DNA of 64,000 nucleotides from Myxococcota bacterium (GCA_039030075.1 JBCCEW010000008.1:1-64000), one strand, 5' to 3'. Numbered from the stretch's first letter, positions 18,891-29,136 are shown. Program-made: numbers and translations. Notes: generated by a model not told the origin, from the sequence alone.

Positions 18891-20422
18891 AGACCGGCAA
18901 GGTCCTTCTCGTCGGCGCCGGGCCGGGTGCGCCCGACCTGATCACCCTGCGCGGCGCCCAGGCCCTGCGCAACGCCGACGCTGTGGTCTATGACGCACTC
19001 GCTTCACCGCGACTGCTCGAGCTCGCGCCCGCCGACGCCGTGAAGATCGACGTGGGCAAACGCGGCCACGATGCCCCCACGCGAACCCAGGCCGAGACGA
19101 CGGCCTTGCTGCTCGAACTCGCACGGGAGGGGCGCACCGTGGTGCGCCTGAAGGGCGGAGATCCCTATGTGTTCGGGCGCGGTGGCGAGGAAGCGGGCGC
19201 GTGCGCCGAGGCGGGCATTCCCTTCGAGGTGATTCCCGGCGTTTCCTCGATCTTCGGGGCGCTCGCCTATGCGGGCATTCCGATCACCGATCGGCGCCAC
19301 GCGGCCTCCTTCGCCGTGGTGACCGGGCACAAGGATCCGACGAAGGTCGCCGAGGAGACCCGCTGGGATCTCCTGGCGCATGCTGCGGACACCCTGCTCA
19401 TCCTGATGGGCATGCGCAACCTGGCGACGCTGGTCGCGCGACTGCTCGAAGCGGGTCGCGATCCCGAGACTCCCGCCGCGGCGGTGATGTCCGGGACCTT
19501 GCCGCAGCAGCGCGTGGTCGAGGCGCCGCTCGGCGAACTGGTGGGCGCCGTCGACGCCGCCGGCTTGGGGGCGCCCTCGATCATCGCCGTGGGTTCGGTC
19601 GTGTCGCTGCGCGAGGCGTTGTCCTGGTGGGAACGGCAACCGCTCTTCGGGAGTCGCGTGCTGGTCACGCGTTCGCCGGATCAGGCGGGACCGCTGCTGG
19701 TGGCGCTCGAGAGCGCGGGAGCGGAGCCCGTCTCGATTCCGATGCTGGCGCTTCGGGCCGTGGCCGACCCGGCGCCCCTCGACGCCGCGCTGGCACGGCT
19801 CGATGACTTCGACGCAGTGGTGTTCACGAGCGCGAACGCGGTGCGCTTCACCGCCGAACGGCATCGCGAACGCTTCGGGGCCTGGCCCCCGCATGCGGTG
19901 CGCGTGATCTGCATCGGCCCGAAGACGGCCGATGCGGCGCTCGCAGCCGGGTTGCCCGTGCATGCGGTCCCGGCGTCGCGCTTCGACGCAGAGAGTGTGG
20001 TCGCCGCCCTCGTCTCCCAGGACGAGGTGGCCGGCCGGCGCTTCCTCTTGCCCGGATCCGATCTCGCGCGACCCCAGCTGCGCGAGGGTCTCGCCGCCGC
20101 CGGCGGGGAGGCGCTCGCGGTGGTGGCCTACCAGAACCGGCCCGCCGCCGTCGACGTGGCTGCGCTGCGCGCAGACCTATTGGCCGAGCGCTTCGATGCG
20201 CTGACCTTCGCGAGTCCGTCTGCGGTGCATCACTTCTGGTCCCACCTCGACGACGAGGTGCGCGCCGCCGCGGCCCGGGTTCGCGTGGGAGCGATCGGGC
20301 CCGCAACGGCGTCGGCGGTCGTCGAGGTCGGTCTCGCGGCACCCATCGTGGCGCAGGTCTCGACCGCCGAAGGGTTGGTCGACGCACTGGCCCACGCCTG
20401 GCATCGCGACCGTTCGGACTGA
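18887..20422 (+). CDS. cobA-hemD: Fused uroporphyrinogen-III C-methyltransferase / uroporphyrinogen-III synthase
   Basis: A 511-residue two-domain enzyme. Residues about 1-245 are a SUMT/CobA methyltransferase (VGAGPGAPDLITLRG, VRLKGGDPYVFGRG, GITDRR-like, VTGHKDP, LMGMRN). Residues about 255-505 are uroporphyrinogen-III synthase (VTRSPDQAGPL, FTSANAVR, FASPSAVHHF, AIGPATASAV). The HemD part closes hydroxymethylbilane to uroporphyrinogen III; the CobA part methylates it to precorrin-2 for siroheme or cobalamin. Fusion puts the branch point on one polypeptide, as in several Gram-positive and deltaproteobacterial lineages. Confidence 0.95.
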   Translation: MKTGKVLLVGAGPGAPDLITLRGAQALRNADAVVYDALASPRLLELAPADAVKIDVGKRGHDAPTRTQAETTALLLELAREGRTVVRLKGGDPYVFGRGGEEAGACAEAGIPFEVIPGVSSIFGALAYAGIPITDRRHAASFAVVTGHKDPTKVAEETRWDLLAHAADTLLILMGMRNLATLVARLLEAGRDPETPAAAVMSGTLPQQRVVEAPLGELVGAVDAAGLGAPSIIAVGSVVSLREALSWWERQPLFGSRVLVTRSPDQAGPLLVALESAGAEPVSIPMLALRAVADPAPLDAALARLDDFDAVVFTSANAVRFTAERHRERFGAWPPHAVRVICIGPKTADAALAAGLPVHAVPASRFDAESVVAALVSQDEVAGRRFLLPGSDLARPQLREGLAAAGGEALAVVAYQNRPAAVDVAALRADLLAERFDALTFASPSAVHHFWSHLDDEVRAAAARVRVGAIGPATASAVVEVGLAAPIVAQVSTAEGLVDALAHAWHRDRSD

Positions 20423-20439
20423 AGGAGAAGGGGGAGGCG

Positions 20440-20625
20440 ATGGGGACGCAGTACAAGGTCGTCGAGACGAGCTCGGTCACCGACGAGGACCTCGAACGGA
20501 TCTTCAACGAGTGGACCCAGCGCGGCTGGCACCTCGACGGCGTGCGATTCGCGATGAGCGACGCGTCGCGGCGTCCGACGATGGCGTTCGTCACCTTCAC
20601 CCGTGAGGCCGACGACGCCGGCTGA
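20440..20625 (+). CDS. Small DUF4177-like protein
   Basis: A 61-residue protein with the DUF4177 pattern: an initial strand (QYKVVET), a helix with NEWTQRGWHLDGV, and a final strand (TMAFVTFTRE). Its function is unknown. A strong AAGGAG and GGGGAGG region precedes the ATG. It follows cobA-hemD by 17 bases and is probably the last gene of the heme transcript. Its stop codon abuts the stop of the convergent gene with no bases between. Confidence 0.8.
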   Translation: MGTQYKVVETSSVTDEDLERIFNEWTQRGWHLDGVRFAMSDASRRPTMAFVTFTREADDAG

Positions 20626-21090
20626 TCAGTCGTCGTCGGCCAGCTTCACCTGCAGCGTGGGGCTGCCCGCGTCGTCCTTCTCTCCCAGGCGGATCTCGGC
20701 GTTCACCTGGAGCGTGCGTCCCTCGAGCAGCGTGGTGATCACCGCCGCCCAGTCGATCGCCTCGACGGCGCGTCCCATCTCCGAACTCAGCCGATCGATG
20801 AACTCGTTGCGCGCGCGTGAGCTCTGCTCTGACGCGAAATCCGCCCACTCCTGAGGAACGGAATCGCCGAGCGCCTCGCGTAGGGTTTCTCCCGTCAGGA
20901 AGAAGCCCGAGAAGCCCGCGCTGAGCGCACGCCGAACGAACTCGGGCACCGCGCCCGGGGCGTTTCCACGACGCCCGGGACGCTTCTCCTCACGATCCGA
21001 GCCGTCGTCGCTTCCTGCTCGGGAACCCGAGGCGCGCGCATCCGCGGCGTCGCTGGTGCCGCCGCTTTCTTTCCATCGGTCCGAAGCCAT
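20626..21090 (-). CDS. Hypothetical protein with disordered N-terminus
   Basis: A 154-residue protein of unknown family. The first 45 residues are Ser, Asp, Arg and Gly rich and look disordered. The rest is mostly helical, with an amphipathic segment (FVRRALSAGFSGFFLTGETLREALG) and a beta-like C-terminus (TLQVNAEIRLGEKDD). No signal peptide or membrane helix is clear. Its stop abuts that of the DUF4177 gene. The codon pattern supports translation, but I can infer no function. Confidence 0.7.
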   Translation of the reverse strand: MASDRWKESGGTSDAADARASGSRAGSDDGSDREEKRPGRRGNAPGAVPEFVRRALSAGFSGFFLTGETLREALGDSVPQEWADFASEQSSRARNEFIDRLSSEMGRAVEAIDWAAVITTLLEGRTLQVNAEIRLGEKDDAGSPTLQVKLADDD

Positions 21091-21193
21091 GGAGTAGAAT
21101 CCGCCCCCGAATCGTGAGCCTATCTTTCGAAGGAAGCCGTCGCACCCGCTGCGGGTAGCCCCTTTCCCGCACCGCGTCTCGCATCACACCCCT

Positions 21194-21610
21194 ATGGGCG
21201 AAACCCGCGTTCGCGACATCATGTCCGACCAGCTCGTCACGATCAGTGGAGACGACTCGCTCTCGACGGTCGAGGACATCATGACGCTCGGTGGGGTGCG
21301 GCACATGCCCGTCGTCCGGGGGGGCACGCTCGTGGGCGTCGTGTCCGAGCGCGACCTGCTTCGCGCGTCGCTTTCGAACCTCACCGAATTCGGCACCGAG
21401 CAGCGCCGGGCCTTCCTGCAGGTGGTCGAGATCAAGCGGGTCATGTCGTCTCCGCCGGTGGTCATCTCCCCGGACGCCTCGGTCGAGGAGGCCGCCCTCG
21501 TGATGGCCGAGCGCAAGATCGGGTGCCTCCCGGTCGTGGACGGCGACCGGCTCCTCGGGATGCTCACCGAGACGGACGTGCTCCGGTACTTCGCGGGCGT
21601 CGTTCCCTGA
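21194..21610 (+). CDS. CBS-domain pair protein
   Basis: A 138-residue protein that is just a tandem CBS (Bateman) module: first repeat about 7-60 (VRDIMSDQLVTISGDDSL, GGVRHMPVV, GVVSERDLLRA), second about 80-135 (VMSSPPVVISPDASVEEAA, KIGCLPVVDG, GMLTETDVLRYF). Such stand-alone modules sense adenine nucleotides or S-adenosyl compounds. There is no attached effector domain. It is monocistronic or leads the following aldehyde dehydrogenase and stress protein genes. Confidence 0.9.
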   Translation: MGETRVRDIMSDQLVTISGDDSLSTVEDIMTLGGVRHMPVVRGGTLVGVVSERDLLRASLSNLTEFGTEQRRAFLQVVEIKRVMSSPPVVISPDASVEEAALVMAERKIGCLPVVDGDRLLGMLTETDVLRYFAGVVP

Positions 21611-21760
21611 GCCCCTCGACGGAGCGGGCCGTGCGATTCGATTGACATGTCCCGCGGGGGTCCCGTACCCTCGAACGATCCTGAGGGGGCTGCCGGGCTG
21701 GAACCTTGCCGGCACGTGCGTCGGCGGTGGGCTCGCCTTCAGGGGCGTCGGGAGATGGAC

Positions 21761-23293
21761 ATGGCAGTGGTCGAGCGAGTGGAGGCCGTACCCGGCGCCC
21801 GGCGACGGCTCCGACTCGCGAACCCCGCGACACTCGAGCCGATCGGCGAAGTCGAGGTCGACGGTCCCCTCGAGGTGGCCGCGGCCGTCGGCGCTGCGCG
21901 CAAGGCGCAGGCCGACTGGTCCGCGCTGTCATTCAGCGAGCGCGGGCGCGTACTCGAGCAGGCGGTTCGCGTCCTGGTCGACGCCCAGGACGAATTCGTC
22001 GAGCGCATCATCGCCGAAACCGGGAAGCCCCGCGGTGAAGTGCTGGCCTCCGAGATCGTCACGGCCTGCGACGCCCTGCAGTTCTATGCGAAGCGCGCTC
22101 GGCACATCCTGCGCGATCGCGCCGTGCCGCTGCATCTGATGAAGACGAAGCGGTTGCGGGTGGTGCACCGTCCGGTCGGTGTCGTCGGGATCATCACCCC
22201 CTGGAACTTTCCCTTCCTGCTCGCGCTCAACCCGACGGCACAAGCATTGATGGCGGGCAACGCCGTCGTGCTCAAGCCGTCGGAGGTGACGCCGGACTCG
22301 GGTCGGCTCGTGGCAGAGCTATGGAGCCGCGCCGGATTGCCCGAGGGACTCTTCGGGCTGGTGCAAGGCGATGGCGAAACGGGGAGCACGCTCCTCGAAG
22401 CGGGTATCGACAAGGTGTCGTTCACGGGGAGCGTCGCGACCGGCCGTCGGGTGGCCGAGACCTGTGGGCGTCAGCTGATTCCGTGCACGCTGGAGCTCGG
22501 GGGCAAGGACCCGATGATCGTCTGCGGCGATGCGGACCTCGATCGCGCGGCGCGCGGCGCGGTGTACGGCGCCTTCGCGAACTCCGGGCAGGTCTGCACC
22601 TCCACGGAGCGGGTCTACGTCGTCGACGAAGTGGCCGACACCTTCACGCGAAAGGTGCTCGAGCACACGGCCGAGTTGCGCCAGGGCGCGAGCGGCGAGT
22701 TCGACATCGGTTCGATGATCCGTCCCGAGCAGTTGGAGATCGTGGCTTCCCACGTGCGCGACGCCGTCGACAAGGGCGCCCGGGTGCTGGCGGGCGGACG
22801 TCGCAATCCGGACCACGACGGGTTCTTCTTCGAGCCGACGGTCCTCGACGACGTGACCCACGACATGGACGTCATGCGCGAGGAGACCTTCGGTCCGGTG
22901 TTGCCGATCATGCGGGTGCGCGACGAGGACGAAGCTCTCGCATTCGCGAACGACTCGGTGTTCGGGCTGAACGCCAACGTCTGGACGAAGAACAAGCGTC
23001 ACGGCACGCGGCTCGCGAAAGCGATCGAATCGGGTTGCGTGGTGGTGAACGACTGCATGATCACCTACGGCGTTCCCGAATCTCCTTTCGGGGGCACGAA
23101 GCAGAGTGGTATCGGCCGGGTGAACGGGGAAATGGGACTGCGTGGCATGTGTCACACCCAATCGATCTTGATCGACCGGGTGGGCGCGAAGAACGAATGG
23201 CTCTGGTTTCCCCACTCGGCACGCAAGGCAGGCGTTCTGCGTCGCGCCTTGCGTTGGGTCTGGGGAACTTCGCTCGGGCGTTGGCTCGCCTAG
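21761..23293 (+). CDS. NAD(P)-dependent aldehyde dehydrogenase family protein
   Basis: A 510-residue ALDH-superfamily enzyme. Catalytic Glu245 (LELGGKD) and nucleophile Cys279 (NSGQVCTSTERVYV) are intact, with TPWNFPFLLALNP, FTGSVATGR and the C-terminal SPFGGTKQSGIGR. The best ribosome binding site (GGGAG) is six bases before the ATG at 21761; an ATG two codons earlier is open but too close to it. The last 35 residues add a hydrophobic, Trp-rich tail. The substrate cannot be read from the sequence; succinate-semialdehyde or medium-chain aldehydes are options. Confidence 0.9.
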   Translation: MAVVERVEAVPGARRRLRLANPATLEPIGEVEVDGPLEVAAAVGAARKAQADWSALSFSERGRVLEQAVRVLVDAQDEFVERIIAETGKPRGEVLASEIVTACDALQFYAKRARHILRDRAVPLHLMKTKRLRVVHRPVGVVGIITPWNFPFLLALNPTAQALMAGNAVVLKPSEVTPDSGRLVAELWSRAGLPEGLFGLVQGDGETGSTLLEAGIDKVSFTGSVATGRRVAETCGRQLIPCTLELGGKDPMIVCGDADLDRAARGAVYGAFANSGQVCTSTERVYVVDEVADTFTRKVLEHTAELRQGASGEFDIGSMIRPEQLEIVASHVRDAVDKGARVLAGGRRNPDHDGFFFEPTVLDDVTHDMDVMREETFGPVLPIMRVRDEDEALAFANDSVFGLNANVWTKNKRHGTRLAKAIESGCVVVNDCMITYGVPESPFGGTKQSGIGRVNGEMGLRGMCHTQSILIDRVGAKNEWLWFPHSARKAGVLRRALRWVWGTSLGRWLA

Positions 23294-23311
23294 GGCAATG
23301 CGGAGAACGGG

Positions 23312-24133
23312 ATGATCTCGACGATCCTGATCGCAACGGACGGATCCGAAGCCGCGGCTGACGCCGAGCGCTTCGGAGTGGAGCTGGCGTCTCGAATGAA
23401 GGCGCGCTCGATCGGACTCTCGGTGGTGGAGGATCGCTTCGCGCGGGGCTTCCGAGAAGACGGGCTCGGCGTGGCCCCGCCGTCTCCCGAGCCGGTGGCC
23501 GGCTACCTGCGCCAGCGCGCGGAAGCCGCCTGTCGGCGCCTCGCCGATGCGGCGAGCGCCGCCGGTGTCGAGCACAGCGGAGAGCCGGTGCCGGGCATCG
23601 CCGACGATCGCATCGTCGAGCGCGGCCAGCAGGCCGATCTCACCGTGCTCGGCCGCGACGGACAGGCGGTCGACTATCGCACGGCGATGATCGGCTCGAC
23701 GGTGGCCGGTGTGATTCGCAAGACCGCGCGCCCCTCGCTGGTGGTTCCGGCCGGCGCACAGCTCTCCGGCCCGATCGTGCTCGCCTTCGACGGCTCGCCG
23801 GGGTCGCGGATCGGGGCGAACCTCGCGGTCCAGGTCGCGACGCGTCTCGGCGAACCGATTCACGTCTTCGTCGACTCGAAGGACAAGGGTCGTGCGGTCG
23901 CCCGCTTCGACGAGGTGCGCGGCATCGTGGGAACGCTCCCGGTGCCGGTGCGCGAAATCTCCTCCACCCTGGGTCGACCCGACGTCAAGATCGTCGACTC
24001 GGCACGCGAAGTGAAGGCCGGGCTGGTCGTGATGGGTGCCTACGGTCGCAACCGCATCACCGACTACTTCCTCGGGAGCAACGCGGCCGCCGTCGCGCGA
24101 ACCTCGCCGGTGGCGGTGCTGCTCGCGCGCTGA
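23312..24133 (+). CDS. Tandem universal stress protein (UspA family)
   Basis: A 273-residue protein with two Usp domains (about 1-145 and 150-273). The second carries the ATP-binding signature [16 protein letters not shown]; the first has a degenerate form near [17 protein letters not shown]. Tandem Usp proteins bind ATP and act in stress survival. It starts 19 bases after the aldehyde dehydrogenase and probably shares its transcript. It ends one base before the lpxD GTG, so it may also lead into that operon. Confidence 0.87.
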   Translation: MISTILIATDGSEAAADAERFGVELASRMKARSIGLSVVEDRFARGFREDGLGVAPPSPEPVAGYLRQRAEAACRRLADAASAAGVEHSGEPVPGIADDRIVERGQQADLTVLGRDGQAVDYRTAMIGSTVAGVIRKTARPSLVVPAGAQLSGPIVLAFDGSPGSRIGANLAVQVATRLGEPIHVFVDSKDKGRAVARFDEVRGIVGTLPVPVREISSTLGRPDVKIVDSAREVKAGLVVMGAYGRNRITDYFLGSNAAAVARTSPVAVLLAR

Positions 24134-24134
24134 C

Positions 24135-25163
24135 GTGTCTCGATTGAAGCTCCGTCTCGGCGATCTCGCGGCCGAGCTGGCGCTACCTCTGGAGGGCGAT
24201 CCCGACCGCACGGTCACGGGGGTCGCTTCGCTGGAGGAGGCGGGCCCGGACGATCTCGTGTTCGCGCGCACCTCCGCGATGAACGAAGCGCTGGCGGTCT
24301 GCCCGGCGCAGGCGGTGGTGGCGGGTGAGGACGTCGATGTCGGGGATCGGACGGCCCTGCGTTCCGATGATCCCGGACGCGACTTCTTTCACGCCGCGGG
24401 TCTGCTGCTGCCCGACCCCCGTCCGCCGGCGGGCGTCGATTCGAATGCCACGGTTCACCCCGAGGCCGAGGTCGATCCGAGCGCTGCGATCGGGCCCCAC
24501 TGTGCGGTCGGGGCCGGCGCGCGGGTCGGTGCGCGCAGCGTGCTTCACCCGGGTGTCGTGCTCTACGACAACGTCGAAATCGGTGACGACTGCGTTCTCC
24601 ACGCGCGCTGCGTCGTGGCCGGGGGCTCCCGTGTCGGGGATCGCGTGATCCTCCAGCCCGGCGTCGTGGTGGGCGGCGACGGCTTTGGCTACGTCGGCGG
24701 GTCCGATGGCGGCCTCCAGAAGATGCCCCACGTCGGTCGGGTCCGGATCGAGGATGATGTCGAGGTCGGCGCGGGTTCCACGATCGATCGGGGAACCCTC
24801 GACGATACGGTGATCGGCCGCGGTACGAAGATCGACAATCTCGTGCAGATCGCGCACAACGTGCGCATCGGCGAGCGGTGTGTCGTCGTCTCCCAGGCGG
24901 GCATCGCCGGCTCGACCCAGCTCGGCAACGGTGTCGTGGTGCTCGCACAGGCGGGACTGGTCGGGCACATCGAGGTCGGCGACAACGCATTCATCGGACC
25001 CCAGTCCGGAGTGCACAAGGACGTGTCCGAGGGCGCGCGCATCCTGGGGTCGCCGCAACGGGCCGAGCGTCGTTTCCATCGAGAGATGGCGGCGCTCGGG
25101 CGTTTGCCCGAGCTCTTCCGACGCGTGCGGAACCTCGAGCGGGGCGACTCGGAGGACTCGTGA
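24135..25163 (+). CDS. lpxD: UDP-3-O-(3-hydroxyacyl)glucosamine N-acyltransferase LpxD
   Basis: A 342-residue LpxD: N-terminal uridine-binding domain (about 1-100), then hexapeptide repeats forming a left-handed beta-helix (about 105-300), including [10 protein letters not shown], the catalytic His in QIAHNVRIG, and a C-terminal helix. It adds the second acyl chain in lipid A synthesis, using acyl-ACP. A GTG start follows the stress gene stop by one base, and the end overlaps rnhB as GTGA. It stands apart from other lpx genes in this window. Confidence 0.94.
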   Translation: MSRLKLRLGDLAAELALPLEGDPDRTVTGVASLEEAGPDDLVFARTSAMNEALAVCPAQAVVAGEDVDVGDRTALRSDDPGRDFFHAAGLLLPDPRPPAGVDSNATVHPEAEVDPSAAIGPHCAVGAGARVGARSVLHPGVVLYDNVEIGDDCVLHARCVVAGGSRVGDRVILQPGVVVGGDGFGYVGGSDGGLQKMPHVGRVRIEDDVEVGAGSTIDRGTLDDTVIGRGTKIDNLVQIAHNVRIGERCVVVSQAGIAGSTQLGNGVVVLAQAGLVGHIEVGDNAFIGPQSGVHKDVSEGARILGSPQRAERRFHREMAALGRLPELFRRVRNLERGDSEDS

Positions 25164-25963
25164 GCGACGGCGGATCCGACCGTCGTCCGCCGAGCCTGGC
25201 CGAGTTGCGCGCGAAGCTCGCGGTGGGGCTTTCGCCGCGCGAGGAAGGGCGCTGGCTCGTGCGCCTGGCCGAAGACCCGCGGCGGGGGGCGCAGCAGCTG
25301 GCGGCCACGCTGGAGCGGAGACGCGCTGCGCGCCGACGGGAGGCGCGGCGGGTTGCGCGTCTGTTCGCGCGACGTCGCGCGCTCTTCGCCGAAGGGGCGC
25401 GCCACGTGGCGGGCGTCGACGAGGTGGGGGTGGGTCCGTTGGCGGGCCCCGTGGTTGCGGCGGCCGTGGTCCTGCCCGCACGGGTCGTGCTCCCGGGTCT
25501 GAACGATTCGAAGCGGTTGCAGGCGCCGGATCGCGAACGGCTCGATCACGCCATCCGGGCGCAGGCGCTCTCGGTCTCGGTCGCGGAAGTCGAACCCGAG
25601 GAGATCGATCGGCGGAACATCCTGCAGGCCACCCTCGAAGCGATGCGGCGTGCCGTATGCGAACTCGACATCGAACCCGATCACGTCCTGGTCGACGCGC
25701 GCATCATTCCCGGTGTGCTCGCTCCCCAGACGCCCCTCGTCGGCGGGGACGGGCGCGACGGGTCGATCGCGGCCGCGTCGATCGTGGCGAAGGTATATCG
25801 CGACGCGAGGATGCAAGAGCTCGACGCCCGCTATCCGGGCTACGGCTTCGCCCAGCACAAGGGCTACGGCACTGCGGCCCACCTCGAGGCGCTGGCGCGT
25901 CACGGTGCGTCGCCGATTCACCGCCGCAGCTTTGCGCCGGTCGCGGAGCGGAGTCGGCCTTGA
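25160..25963 (+). CDS. rnhB: Ribonuclease HII with N-terminal extension
   Basis: A 267-residue protein whose RNase HII domain starts near residue 83. Metal ligands Asp87 and Glu88 ([12 protein letters not shown]), the VLVDARI Asp and the final Asp in [12 protein letters not shown] are intact. It cuts RNA in RNA-DNA hybrids, including single ribonucleotides. An 80-residue Arg-rich helical extension precedes the domain; similar N-terminal regions occur in some RnhB proteins. GTGA overlap with lpxD and TTGA overlap with truD couple the three genes. Confidence 0.93.
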   Translation: MSDGGSDRRPPSLAELRAKLAVGLSPREEGRWLVRLAEDPRRGAQQLAATLERRRAARRREARRVARLFARRRALFAEGARHVAGVDEVGVGPLAGPVVAAAVVLPARVVLPGLNDSKRLQAPDRERLDHAIRAQALSVSVAEVEPEEIDRRNILQATLEAMRRAVCELDIEPDHVLVDARIIPGVLAPQTPLVGGDGRDGSIAAASIVAKVYRDARMQELDARYPGYGFAQHKGYGTAAHLEALARHGASPIHRRSFAPVAERSRP

Positions 25964-26970
25964 TCCGGCTCCGCACCGAGCCCGAGGACTTCCGCGTCGA
26001 GGAGGAGCCGCTCTACCCGCCGAGCGGGGAGGGCACCCACACCTTCGTGCGCGTCGAGAAGCGACTGCGCACGACCGAAGCCGTCGCGCGGGAGCTCGCT
26101 CGCTGCGCAGAGGTTCCGGCGCGCGACGTCGGCTACGCGGGGCGGAAGGACCGGGCCGCCGTCACGACCCAGTGGTTCTCGGTGCCGGGTCTCGATCCGG
26201 AGGCCGCGATCGACCTGTCGCTGACGGGAGCGCGGGTGCTCGAGGCCGTGCGCCATCCCCACAAGCTCCGCACCGGCCAGCTGCGCGGGAATCGATTCGT
26301 GCTTCGCCTCCGCGATGGCACGCCGGCCGATTGGGCGCGCGGCGAAGCGAATCTGCAGGCGCTCCTCGTCGAGGGGCTGCCCAACCGCTTCGGAGCCCAG
26401 CGCTTCGGCCGCGATTCCGACAATGCGGAGCGCGCGCGTCGCTACTGCGCCGGGGAACTCCGCGTGCGGGACCGTCGCGAGGCGCGGTTCCTGGTCTCGG
26501 CCTGGCAGTCCGAAGTGTTCAATGCGGTGCTCGCCGCCCGACCCGGTCCGCTCGGTCTGCTCGAGGTGGGAGACCTCGCCATGCGTCACGACTCCGGGGC
26601 CGCCTTCCTGGTCGAGGATGCGGCCCGGGAGCAGCCGCGCGCCGATCGCTTCGAGATCAGTCCCACCGGCCCGATCTTCGGCCCGCGGATGACCTGGCCC
26701 GGTGGAGCCGTGCTCGAACGCGAGCGGGCGCTGCTGCGAGATCAGGGCCTCGACCCCGACGCGCTCGCGCTCCCGGGCGTCCGCGCGCGCGGCGCCCGAC
26801 GGGCCCCGCGCGTGCAGCCCGAGGGTCTCACGCTCCAGGTGCAGAGCGACAGCGAAGCGGAGCTTTCGTTCGGGTTGCCCGCCGGCAGCTACGCGACCGT
26901 GCTCGTCGAGAGCCTGTTCGGGCCGACGGAGGACGCTTCCGCCCATGACAGGCCCCGCCCTCGCGCGTAG
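25960..26970 (+). CDS. truD: tRNA pseudouridine(13) synthase TruD
   Basis: A 336-residue TruD-type enzyme. The catalytic motif GYAGRKDRAAVTTQ places the nucleophile at Asp64, and NRFGAQRFG and an FLVSAWQSEVFN segment follow. TruD modifies U13 of tRNA-Glu. The start is TTG in a TTGA overlap with rnhB. It is the last gene of the lpxD-rnhB-truD overlap series; the tail runs into the short gap before cysK. Confidence 0.93.
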   Translation: MIRLRTEPEDFRVEEEPLYPPSGEGTHTFVRVEKRLRTTEAVARELARCAEVPARDVGYAGRKDRAAVTTQWFSVPGLDPEAAIDLSLTGARVLEAVRHPHKLRTGQLRGNRFVLRLRDGTPADWARGEANLQALLVEGLPNRFGAQRFGRDSDNAERARRYCAGELRVRDRREARFLVSAWQSEVFNAVLAARPGPLGLLEVGDLAMRHDSGAAFLVEDAAREQPRADRFEISPTGPIFGPRMTWPGGAVLERERALLRDQGLDPDALALPGVRARGARRAPRVQPEGLTLQVQSDSEAELSFGLPAGSYATVLVESLFGPTEDASAHDRPRPRA

Positions 26971-26994
26971 ACTGGCCGCACGGGGAGTGCAGCC

Positions 26995-27957
26995 TTGAAG
27001 ATCGCACGTGACGCCACCGAGCTCATCGGTTCGACGCCGTTGGTTCAACTCAATCGCGTCGTCGCCGGGGTGAGACCTCGGATCGTCGCCAAGCTCGAGA
27101 GCGCGAACCCGGGCAATAGTGTGAAGGATCGGATCGGCCTCGCGATGATCGAGGCCGCCGAGCGCGACGGGCTGCTCGAGCCGGGCGTCAGCGTGATCGT
27201 CGAGCCGACCAGCGGCAACACGGGGATCGCGTTGGCCTTCGTCGCGGCGGTCAAGGGCTACGACTGCATCCTGACCATGCCCGAGTCGATGAGCCCGGAA
27301 CGCAGGGCCGTGTTGCGCGCGCTCGGGGCGCGCCTCGTCCTCACCGATCCTTCGAAGGGAATGCCGGCCGCCGTCGAGAAGGCCGCCGAGATCTGCGAGC
27401 AGGTCCCGAACGCCTACATGCCCCAGCAGTTCCGCAACCCCGCCAACCCGGAAGTCCACCGGCGCACCACGGCCGAAGAGATCTGGGCGGATACCGACGG
27501 TCGCGTCGACGCGTTGGTCGGCGGCGTCGGTACGGGCGGGACGATCACCGGTGTGGCCTCTGCGCTGAAGGAGCGAAAGCCGTCGTTCAAGGCGATCGCC
27601 GTCGAACCCGCGGGCAGTCCGGTGCTCTCGGGCGGCTCTCCCGGTTTGCATCCGATCCAGGGGATCGGCGCGGGCTTCGTCCCGGACGTGCTCGATCAAG
27701 GACTGATCGACCGGGTGATCGCCGTGTCGAACGACGCTTCCTTCGAGATGGCGCGCCGGCTCGCCCGCGAGGAGGGTCTTCTGTGTGGGATCTCCTCCGG
27801 CGCCGCCGTCGTGGCGGCGATCGACTACGCCGCCGCCGAGGGCGCGGACGACGACATCATCGTCGTCGTGATCCCGAGTTTCGGAGAGCGTTACATCCAG
27901 ACGATGCTCTTCGATCCCTACCGCTACGAGGGTAGTGACGACGTCGGTGTCCGCTGA
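26995..27957 (+). CDS. cysK: Cysteine synthase (O-acetylserine sulfhydrylase)
   Basis: A 320-residue fold-type II PLP enzyme. Lys44 (NSVKDR) holds PLP, TSGNTG binds the substrate carboxylate, and [11 protein letters not shown] binds phosphate. It makes L-cysteine from O-acetylserine and sulfide. The TTG start has a CGGGGAG element upstream. The 3' end overlaps the carbonic anhydrase gene by 23 bases. CysK versus CysM cannot be settled here, but the length and motifs match CysK better. Confidence 0.93.
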   Translation: MKIARDATELIGSTPLVQLNRVVAGVRPRIVAKLESANPGNSVKDRIGLAMIEAAERDGLLEPGVSVIVEPTSGNTGIALAFVAAVKGYDCILTMPESMSPERRAVLRALGARLVLTDPSKGMPAAVEKAAEICEQVPNAYMPQQFRNPANPEVHRRTTAEEIWADTDGRVDALVGGVGTGGTITGVASALKERKPSFKAIAVEPAGSPVLSGGSPGLHPIQGIGAGFVPDVLDQGLIDRVIAVSNDASFEMARRLAREEGLLCGISSGAAVVAAIDYAAAEGADDDIIVVVIPSFGERYIQTMLFDPYRYEGSDDVGVR

Positions 27958-28480
27958 ATCCGCACACGTCCTCGCGCTCCACGGCACCGCGCCGCGGATC
28001 GATCCCAGCGCCTGGGTGGCACCGGGAGCCGTCGTGGTGGGCGATGTCGCACTCGGAGCCGACAGCTCGGTGTGGTACGGCGCCGTCCTCCGAGGCGACA
28101 TCAACCGGATCCGCATCGGCGACCGGACGAACCTCCAGGACCACAGCGTCTTTCACGTCAGCGCCGATCATCCCTGCGAAGTCGGTAGCGAGGTCACCGT
28201 CGGCCATCGCGCGGTCGTGCACGGTTGTGTGGTCGAAGACGGGGCCCTGATCGGGATCGGCGCCGTGGTGCTCGATGGGGCTCGCGTCGAGCAGGGAGCG
28301 TGGGTCGCGGCCGGAGCCCTCGTGCCCGCAGGCGCGGTGGTTCCTGCCGGTACCCTCGCCGTGGGCATGCCCGCCCGCTCGAAGCGCAGCCTCGAGGCGA
28401 GCGAGATCGCGAAGCAGCGCGAACGCACCCTGCGCTACGTGGACAACGCGCGCTTTCACGCGAAGGCGGAGCCGGCATGA
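27935..28480 (+). CDS. Gamma-class carbonic anhydrase-like hexapeptide protein
   Basis: A 181-residue left-handed beta-helix protein of the YrdA/Cam family. The triad of metal His is visible in DHSVFH and in [10 protein letters not shown], spaced as in gamma carbonic anhydrases; a final helix packs on the trimer. It likely hydrates CO2 or is a catalytically quiet paralog. The GTG start at 27935 overlaps cysK; another GTG at 27947 is possible. It ends in an ATGA overlap with the TetR gene. Confidence 0.88.
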   Translation: MTTSVSAESAHVLALHGTAPRIDPSAWVAPGAVVVGDVALGADSSVWYGAVLRGDINRIRIGDRTNLQDHSVFHVSADHPCEVGSEVTVGHRAVVHGCVVEDGALIGIGAVVLDGARVEQGAWVAAGALVPAGAVVPAGTLAVGMPARSKRSLEASEIAKQRERTLRYVDNARFHAKAEPA

Positions 28481-29136
28481 GCGCGGACGACGCGGTCGCA
28501 CGCCGCGAGGCGAAGAAGGCGCAGTCGCGGGGCCGCATCCTGGACGCCGCGCGCGAGATCTTCTTCCGCGACGGCTTCATGGAAGCGAATCTAGACGACG
28601 TCGCGCGCGGGGCAGGCGTCGCGAAGGGCACGCTGTACCGCTACTTCGAGAACAAGGCCGAGCTCTACGTGGCCGTTCTCGCGATGAACGGGGAGTTCTT
28701 CGAACAAAAGCTGCGCGAGTCCGGCAGCGACGCATCCGTGAGTGCGCCCGAGCGCGTCCGTCGCATCGCGCGCTTCTACCTCGAGCACTGGACGCAGAAT
28801 CACGAGTACTTCCAGATCTTCTGGGCCGTCGAGAACCAGCCCGTGATCGGTGAGCTGCCCGCCGGCGTGATCGCCGAGGTGACGCGCCTCTGGGAGAGCT
28901 GTCTGCGCACCCTGGCCGACGTGGTCGAGGCCGGAGTCGCGGAAGGTGCCTTCCGACCCTGCGACACCGACGAGATCGCCCAGATCCTGTGGACGCTCGC
29001 CAACGGTTTGATCCAGAGCGAGTCGAGCCCGCCCCACCAGCGGATCCGGCAACGGCCCCTCGACGAGACCTTCATGGCCGCGATCGACCTCGCTCTGGCG
29101 GGTCTCGCGGCAGGCGTGCCCTCCGCCAACGGGTGA
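28477..29136 (+). CDS. TetR/AcrR family transcriptional regulator
   Basis: A 219-residue TetR-type repressor. The helix-turn-helix (about 18-62) reads ILDAAREIFFRDGF, DDVARGAGVAKGTLYRYFENK. The C-terminal ligand and dimer domain is helical, with Trp-rich segments (WTQNHEYFQIFW). It overlaps the carbonic anhydrase gene by ATGA. Its targets are unknown; it may be autoregulated with that operon or act on distant genes. Confidence 0.92.
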   Translation: MSADDAVARREAKKAQSRGRILDAAREIFFRDGFMEANLDDVARGAGVAKGTLYRYFENKAELYVAVLAMNGEFFEQKLRESGSDASVSAPERVRRIARFYLEHWTQNHEYFQIFWAVENQPVIGELPAGVIAEVTRLWESCLRTLADVVEAGVAEGAFRPCDTDEIAQILWTLANGLIQSESSPPHQRIRQRPLDETFMAAIDLALAGLAAGVPSANG

